Origin: JBCCYM01 sp039190005 | GTDB taxonomy: Bacteria; Pseudomonadota; Gammaproteobacteria; UBA12402 | Reading direction: 5' to 3' | Assembly: GCA_039190005.1 (NCBI GenBank) | Contig: JBCCYM010000014.1 | Location: 1-29,366 of the forward strand | Length of the DNA stretch: 29,366 nucleotides | Shown here: positions 24,488 to 29,366 of the stretch, piece by piece | How positions within the stretch are numbered: position 1 is the first letter of the stretch | How the letters are laid out: each line of letters begins with the position of its first letter | Notes under the pieces: model-generated | The model's input: the letters and a program-made list of their open reading frames with translations, nothing else | What the model was told of the DNA's origin: nothing | Databases searched by the model: none | Made by a program: the position numbers and the translations under genes

Positions 24488-24535
24488 TAAAAAGACAATA
24501 TAGCAACGGTATGTGACGGTTCACACGCGGTTTTT

Positions 24536-27500
24536 ATGGTTTCACCTGATAATAGAATGCAAAATCAAAAAACAACCCTATTACATTATTTACAAACGCA
24601 TGCCGATTCAGTGCCTGATCAAATTGCGTATTATTTTATTACAGCTGATGGTCGTGAGCAGCGCATTAGCTATGGTGAGCTATTGAAGCGTACCTACCAT
24701 ATGGCCGCTCAGTTTACAGTCAAAGATCGAGGTGAGCGCGCGTTAATTCTATTACCTCCTGGATTTGATTATATTGTCGCATTTTTGGGGTGTTTATCTG
24801 CTGGGGTAATCGCGGTGCCAGTGTATCCACCAAGAAACAGTCGCCATCATGAGCGTTTGCAAGCCATTATTGATGACGCGGACGCGCGTTATGTGATCAC
24901 CAACCAGGATATCGCCGAACGCTATCCATTTGACCAGAAAATACATCGTATTGATGAAGTGCTAAGCGCATCTCGATCCGCTTCATCGTTATCGCTTGAT
25001 CATCTTAATCATCAGGCGATTGCTTTTTTACAATACACCAGTGGTTCAACGGGTAATCCTAAAGGTGTGATGGTAAGCCATGAGAATATTCTCAATAATT
25101 GTGAAGCCGTGAAAATAGTTTACGGAGAAGATAATTTAAAAGTAGCGTGTTCATGGTTGCCGCCTTATCATGATATGGGTTTGATAGGTGGTATATTATT
25201 TCCCATTTATACCAAAATGCCGATTGTATTATTGGCACCAACGACCTTTATCAAACAGCCGCTGTTATGGCTTGATTTAATTGATCAATATCATGTGAGT
25301 ATATCATTAGCACCTAATTTTGCTTATCAGTTGTGTGTTGAGGCGATGAAAAAGCGAAGGGATGCACTTGCGAAGAGATGGAATTTAAGTTGCTGGAAAA
25401 TCGCACTCAATGGTGCAGAACCAGTCCAAGGGGATGTGCTAGAGGCGTTTTGTGCGCAATTTTCTCAATACGGTTTGTCCAAGCAAGCGATTTGGCCGAC
25501 CTATGGTTTGGCAGAGAGTACCCTAGCAGTGAGTATACTGGATGGGTTCGAGAATGGGTTATTGATTTCGCGCCATAGACTTGAAGCGGATGGACAGATT
25601 GAGTTAATCGGTGATAATGAAAGTGATAGGAAAGAGCTTATCAGCTGTGGCAAGGCGATTCCTGGACATCATATTGAGATTGTCGATGCGGATCATTGTG
25701 TCGCGTTAGGTGAAGATAGTGTGGGTGAGATTTGGGTGTCAGGTCCGAGTTTGGCACAAGGTTATTGGCGGAAAAATGATGAGACGATGGAGACATTTCA
25801 GGCAAGCTTAGCGCACAGTAACAAAAACCAGCATTATCTGAGAACCGGTGATTTGGGTTTTTTACACCAGGGTGAGTTATACCTTGTGGGTCGTGTCAAA
25901 GAAGTGATAATTATTCGTGGCATCAATTATATGGCAAGTGATCTGGAGCATACCATTGAGCGTAGCCATGCTCAGCTGATGAAAGAGGGGGGTATAGCTT
26001 TTTCTATTGAGTCAGGACAAGGTGAGCAATTGGTGATTGTGCAAGCGGTGCAACGGCATACAAAAAATTATGATCAAGTAGTGAAAGCAATTCAGCAACG
26101 CTTATATGAAGTGTATGAACTTTCTGCCGCTGAAATTATGTTGGTTAAACCCCATTCTTTACCGAAGACAAGTTCAGGGAAAAAACAGCGTTTTATTTGC
26201 AAGGCACAATATGGGAATAAACAACTGAAAGTATTGTATCAATGGTCTCAAGCAGGCAGGGATGCGGTAATTTCTTCTAAAGTTGTGGGGTCCCCTGTGG
26301 CGGATAAATTGCTTTCAATGTTAGCCAACGCGGCAGGCAGAGAAGTGGAAACAATTGATGTGACTAAAAATATTTTCTCTCTCGGTATTGATTCAGTGAA
26401 TGTTGTCCAGTTATTAGCTAAATTTCAAAGTCAGTATCCTGTTAAAATTGATATAGACACATTAGAATTTGATCAGCCGATTGCCGATTTGCTGAGCTAT
26501 TTAGCGGCATTGGTTGATAGGGGTGATTTGGATAATAAACCAGTAAACGACCAAAAGACAGGTGCGAAGCTTGTGCACAAGAAGCATGCGGTGGATGTTG
26601 CCAATGCGTTACCGGACATCAGTATCATGTTTTTTGAAAACGATGCGTCACAGTCCAGTCAGAAATATAAATTATTTAATACGGTTGCGCAAGTAGCGGA
26701 TCAAGGTCAATTTCAAGCGATTTGGATTCCAGAGCGCCATTTTCATCGTTTTGGTGGCATGTATCCCAATCCATCAATATTAGCAAGTTATTTAGCCGCG
26801 AGGACAGAACGGATACGGATTCGCTCAGGGGCTGTGGTTTTACCGTTACATGATGTAATTCGTGTGGCGGAAGAATGGGCAGTGGTGGATCATTTGTCAA
26901 ATTCAAGGGTCGATATGGCTTTCGCGATAGGCTGGAATCCGAATGATTATGTTTTTTTTCCTGAACGTTATCCTGATCGCCATACTATTTTTTGGCAACA
27001 ACTCAATGAATTTGAAAGCTTTTGGCAAGGAAACAGCATCACGCGCGCCAATGGTAAAGGCGAAACTGTCGATATTAAGCTTTATCCACAGCCAGTCCAA
27101 AGCGATTTGCAGACTTGGGTTGTGTGCACGGGCAGCGAAGAGCGGTTTATTGAAGCGGGTCAGCATGGGAAAAATGTGCTCACGGCATTATTATTTCAAG
27201 AAAAAAGTGAACTTGCACAGAAAATAGCTTGCTATCGTCAGGCGCGTCAGGCGGCTGGTTATAATCCTAATGAGGGCAAGGTAAGCTTAATGTTGCATAC
27301 AGCAATTGATACGGATCGTGAAAAGTTGAAAGAAAAAGTGAAACCTTTTTTTATTCGTTATTTAGAATCATCCATTAATTTATGGCAACACAAATTTAAA
27401 GCGATAGAACCGAAGGACCAGGAGCAAAAGCGATGGTTGCTGAATTACGCCTTTGAGCGTTATTATGCCGAGAAATCGTTGATTGGTTCATCGGCTGAGT

Positions 27501-27634
27501 GTCAAGAAAAGCTACGCGCGTATCGCGAGATTGGGGTAGATGAAGTGGCAGCGTTGATTGATTTTGTGCCTGATCAACGTTTTGTTATCGCGGGAGTAAA
27601 CCATTTAAATAGTATCTATGAGAAGAGGAAATAA
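24536..27634 (+). CDS. Fatty-acyl-AMP ligase / acyl carrier protein / luciferase-like monooxygenase fusion
   Basis: This 1032-residue starter protein belongs to a lipopeptide assembly line. Residues about 1-570 are a fatty-acyl-AMP ligase: YTSGSTGNPKG (167-177), WLPPYHDMGLIGG, PTYGLAESTLAVS, TGDLGFL and the C-terminal LPKTSSGKKQR. A carrier domain follows (about 590-670), with FSLGIDSVNVVQLL and the phosphopantetheine Ser at 620. Residues about 694-1020 form an FMN-dependent luciferase-like monooxygenase of the kind embedded in NRPS/PKS proteins (WIPERHFHRFGGMYPNPS, MAFAIGWNPNDY, VVCTGSEERF). The inferred role is to activate a fatty acid as an acyl-adenylate, load it on the carrier and oxidise the bound chain. 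A second in-frame ATG at 24557 is an alternative start. Its end overlaps the next gene by 17 bases. Confidence 0.92.
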   Translation: MVSPDNRMQNQKTTLLHYLQTHADSVPDQIAYYFITADGREQRISYGELLKRTYHMAAQFTVKDRGERALILLPPGFDYIVAFLGCLSAGVIAVPVYPPRNSRHHERLQAIIDDADARYVITNQDIAERYPFDQKIHRIDEVLSASRSASSLSLDHLNHQAIAFLQYTSGSTGNPKGVMVSHENILNNCEAVKIVYGEDNLKVACSWLPPYHDMGLIGGILFPIYTKMPIVLLAPTTFIKQPLLWLDLIDQYHVSISLAPNFAYQLCVEAMKKRRDALAKRWNLSCWKIALNGAEPVQGDVLEAFCAQFSQYGLSKQAIWPTYGLAESTLAVSILDGFENGLLISRHRLEADGQIELIGDNESDRKELISCGKAIPGHHIEIVDADHCVALGEDSVGEIWVSGPSLAQGYWRKNDETMETFQASLAHSNKNQHYLRTGDLGFLHQGELYLVGRVKEVIIIRGINYMASDLEHTIERSHAQLMKEGGIAFSIESGQGEQLVIVQAVQRHTKNYDQVVKAIQQRLYEVYELSAAEIMLVKPHSLPKTSSGKKQRFICKAQYGNKQLKVLYQWSQAGRDAVISSKVVGSPVADKLLSMLANAAGREVETIDVTKNIFSLGIDSVNVVQLLAKFQSQYPVKIDIDTLEFDQPIADLLSYLAALVDRGDLDNKPVNDQKTGAKLVHKKHAVDVANALPDISIMFFENDASQSSQKYKLFNTVAQVADQGQFQAIWIPERHFHRFGGMYPNPSILASYLAARTERIRIRSGAVVLPLHDVIRVAEEWAVVDHLSNSRVDMAFAIGWNPNDYVFFPERYPDRHTIFWQQLNEFESFWQGNSITRANGKGETVDIKLYPQPVQSDLQTWVVCTGSEERFIEAGQHGKNVLTALLFQEKSELAQKIACYRQARQAAGYNPNEGKVSLMLHTAIDTDREKLKEKVKPFFIRYLESSINLWQHKFKAIEPKDQEQKRWLLNYAFERYYAEKSLIGSSAECQEKLRAYREIGVDEVAALIDFVPDQRFVIAGVNHLNSIYEKRK

Positions 27635-29366
27635 AAAAAACAAATTTAAAGGATCTGCGAATCAAAAAGGTTTATGGTTTGTTCAGCAATATGCGCCTGA
27701 TGTGCCGCTTTATAATGTGGTATTGCCTATTCAGTTAACTACCCCTGTTGATGTCAGCTGTTTGCAGATGGCATTTAAGCAACTTATTGATCGTCATCCA
27801 ATGTTATCTGCAAGGTTTGATTATGAAGACAAGGACTTATATTACCTATTATCAGGTAGCGCTTTATTTAAGATGGATCAAGTGAGTGCGAAGACGCTCT
27901 CAGCCAAACAATTACAGACAGTGATACGTCAAGAAGCACAAACTCCCTTTGATTTATCACGACAGGCATTCAGAGTAAAAATCTACCATTTAAAACGGGG
28001 GCAATCAATTTTGTTGATTGTTTGGCATCATATTATAGAAGATATGCTTTCTATTAAAATCCTTCTTGAAGAGCTGAGTCAGATTTACACGGCATTATGT
28101 GAGAAGACAAGCCCTTCATTGGCAGCACTTACAACAAGTTATGATGATTATGTAAGATGGCAGGAGGATTATATTAATAGTGATCAAGGGCAGGCAGATC
28201 TGAGTTATTGGCAATCTGAGTATGCGCAGCGATCAACGTTATCGATGCTATCAAGCCAATCATTGAAGCGAAATAAAAACTACGAGGCAAAAGAAATCAC
28301 AATTTGCCTTAATGACAAAGAAAAACGTGAGGTATTGGCGTATTGTCAACAGCAAGAGATAAGTATTCATCATTATTTGATGAGTTGTTTGGGTATTTTG
28401 CTATTGAGGTATGTTGATGAAAGTAACGTTTCTATTTATTCTCAAACACTAGGACGGCCTCATTTAGATACACATAATATTCTTGGTTATTTTACCAATC
28501 GTGTATTACTTAACTTGAATGTTGAGGGGCATTGTTGTTTTGAAGAAGTCATCAAATTGCTTGGTCGACAACTTAGCAAGCAAAGAAAACATAGTAAGTT
28601 TCCCTATAGTTTATTGGCAAGTGATTTTGCTGTTGAGGGAGATGCTAAAGTAAGTTTTGAGTATCATAGTTATCCTATTTCAGCGTTAATACAGAAATAT
28701 ACCACGCCATTATTTCAGTCAAAGCTCTATGGCATTGATGAAAAAATCATCAATCATGATTTGTCTTTATATGATTATGCTGATGATGATTTGCATTTGA
28801 TAACCATTAACCATGAAAATGAGTTAGCTTTGTGCTTACAGTATAAGCTAGATTTTTATTCATCAGATATGGCAGAGCAATTTTTGTTGCACTATAAGCG
28901 TGTTATTTTACAAGGTTTAAAGATGCCTCAAGAAAATGTCTATGATTTTAGTTTGTTGAATGCTCAAGATTACCATCAGATTGTTTATGAGTGGAATGAG
29001 ACAGATAAAGATTATCCAAGAGATAAGACGATTCAAGGATTATTTGAGGTGCGGGTTAGGAAGACGCCGGATAATATTGCTTTGGTGTTTGAAGGGGAGG
29101 CATTAACTTACCAAGTATTAAATCAACGGGTGAATCAGCTAGCACGTTATATAAGGAAGCAATACAAGGAAGTGACAAAAACATTACTCAAGCCGGACAC
29201 GTTGATAGCGTTGTATTTGGATAAAAGTTTAGAGATGGTGATAGCCATATTAGGGATATTGAAAGCAGGTGGTGCGTATGTGCCGATGGATCCGAGTTAT
29301 CCGGATGAGCGGATAAGGTTTATGCTAGCAGATACGCAAGCTCGACTATTACTTACCCAGTTACAG
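27618..29366 (+). CDS. Nonribosomal peptide synthetase, partial (condensation + start of adenylation domain)
   Basis: From the ATG at 27618 the frame is open for 583 codons to the last base of the window, so the 3' part is missing. Residues about 12-440 are a condensation domain: ANQKGLWFVQQYAPD at the N-terminus, the active-site stretch HHIIEDM at 137-143 and LGRPHLDTHNILGYFTNR (about 278-295). The adenylation domain begins near 472 with TIQGLFEVRVRKTPDNIAL, LTYQVLNQRVNQLARYI and ILKAGGAYVPMDPSYPDER (A1-A2 cores). The substrate-binding pocket lies beyond the edge. Placed directly after the acyl-loading protein, this condensation domain should join the fatty acid to the first amino acid (lipoinitiation). 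No ribosome-binding site is obvious, and the 17-base overlap suggests coupled translation. Confidence 0.93.
   Translation, partial: MRRGNKKNKFKGSANQKGLWFVQQYAPDVPLYNVVLPIQLTTPVDVSCLQMAFKQLIDRHPMLSARFDYEDKDLYYLLSGSALFKMDQVSAKTLSAKQLQTVIRQEAQTPFDLSRQAFRVKIYHLKRGQSILLIVWHHIIEDMLSIKILLEELSQIYTALCEKTSPSLAALTTSYDDYVRWQEDYINSDQGQADLSYWQSEYAQRSTLSMLSSQSLKRNKNYEAKEITICLNDKEKREVLAYCQQQEISIHHYLMSCLGILLLRYVDESNVSIYSQTLGRPHLDTHNILGYFTNRVLLNLNVEGHCCFEEVIKLLGRQLSKQRKHSKFPYSLLASDFAVEGDAKVSFEYHSYPISALIQKYTTPLFQSKLYGIDEKIINHDLSLYDYADDDLHLITINHENELALCLQYKLDFYSSDMAEQFLLHYKRVILQGLKMPQENVYDFSLLNAQDYHQIVYEWNETDKDYPRDKTIQGLFEVRVRKTPDNIALVFEGEALTYQVLNQRVNQLARYIRKQYKEVTKTLLKPDTLIALYLDKSLEMVIAILGILKAGGAYVPMDPSYPDERIRFMLADTQARLLLTQLQ

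Noticed and set aside
24512..24525. TGTGA...TCACA resembling a CRP site before the lipopeptide gene
   Set aside because: The centre is 4 bases, not the 6 required for CRP, and it lies downstream of the predicted promoter. Noted only as a dyad.
26676..27227. Frames of 76-94 codons on both strands inside the monooxygenase domain
   Set aside because: They are shadows of the in-frame FAAL/monooxygenase gene, whose motifs run through this whole stretch.

Overview
The window looks like a stretch of chromosome from a gammaproteobacterium. Transketolase, the ribosome-assembly GTPase EngB, oligopeptidase A (PrlC), an EnvZ/OmpR-type two-component pair and an RND efflux operon all have a gammaproteobacterial look. 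The moderate A+T content, the Pht-like MFS carrier and the repeat-rich spacers would fit a Legionellales/Coxiellales-type bacterium, but that placement is a low-confidence inference. There are no rRNA or tRNA genes and no CRISPR array. The largest assembly-line gene runs off the right edge.

Layout, left to right. (1) 17-937: a LysR-type regulator. (2) 1136-5217, minus strand: a two-gene RND efflux operon (adaptor then permease, 4-nt overlap). It lies between two blocks of the same interspersed repeat in opposite orientations (992-1128 and 5351-5754). (3) 5956-10873, plus strand: transketolase, then a MacA-like adaptor and a MacB-like ABC permease, all tightly packed. The adaptor has no alpha-helical hairpin. 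(4) 10881-12883, minus strand: histidine kinase and response regulator, overlapping. (5) 12955-14947, plus strand: engB overlapping an SLC13/DASS-like carrier. (6) 14952-18510, minus strand: an MFS carrier, a third repeat block and PrlC, which begins at a TTG codon with a strong Shine-Dalgarno sequence. (7) 18651-20162, plus strand: a membrane-anchored FMN/Fe-S glutamate-synthase-domain protein.

The accessory right-hand part starts at about 20.2 kb. Two tandem paralogous ATP-grasp ligases (20232-21470 and 21722-22969) are followed 3 nt later by a DMT-type membrane exporter candidate (22973-23878). The stretch is visibly A+T-rich. The second ligase has its own good sigma70-type promoter. Next comes the C-terminal remnant of a Tn3-family transposase with one candidate terminal repeat (23951-24328). 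After that a lipopeptide-type assembly line begins behind a clear promoter. Its first gene encodes fatty-acyl-AMP ligase, carrier protein and a luciferase-like monooxygenase in one chain (24536-27634). It overlaps a nonribosomal peptide synthetase (27618 to the edge) that shows a condensation domain and the start of an adenylation domain.

How the genes may work together: the right-hand part suggests secondary metabolism. One module loads a fatty acid, probably hydroxylates it and condenses it with an amino acid. The ATP-grasp pair plus exporter could be a separate small peptide or amide pathway, or could serve the same product; the sequence does not decide this. Both efflux systems lack an outer-membrane channel gene in the window. 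Three families of short dyads or repeats (the 116-bp composite units, the CGTCA/GCGGGAAT-like hairpins and the Tn3 end) mark places of genome rearrangement.
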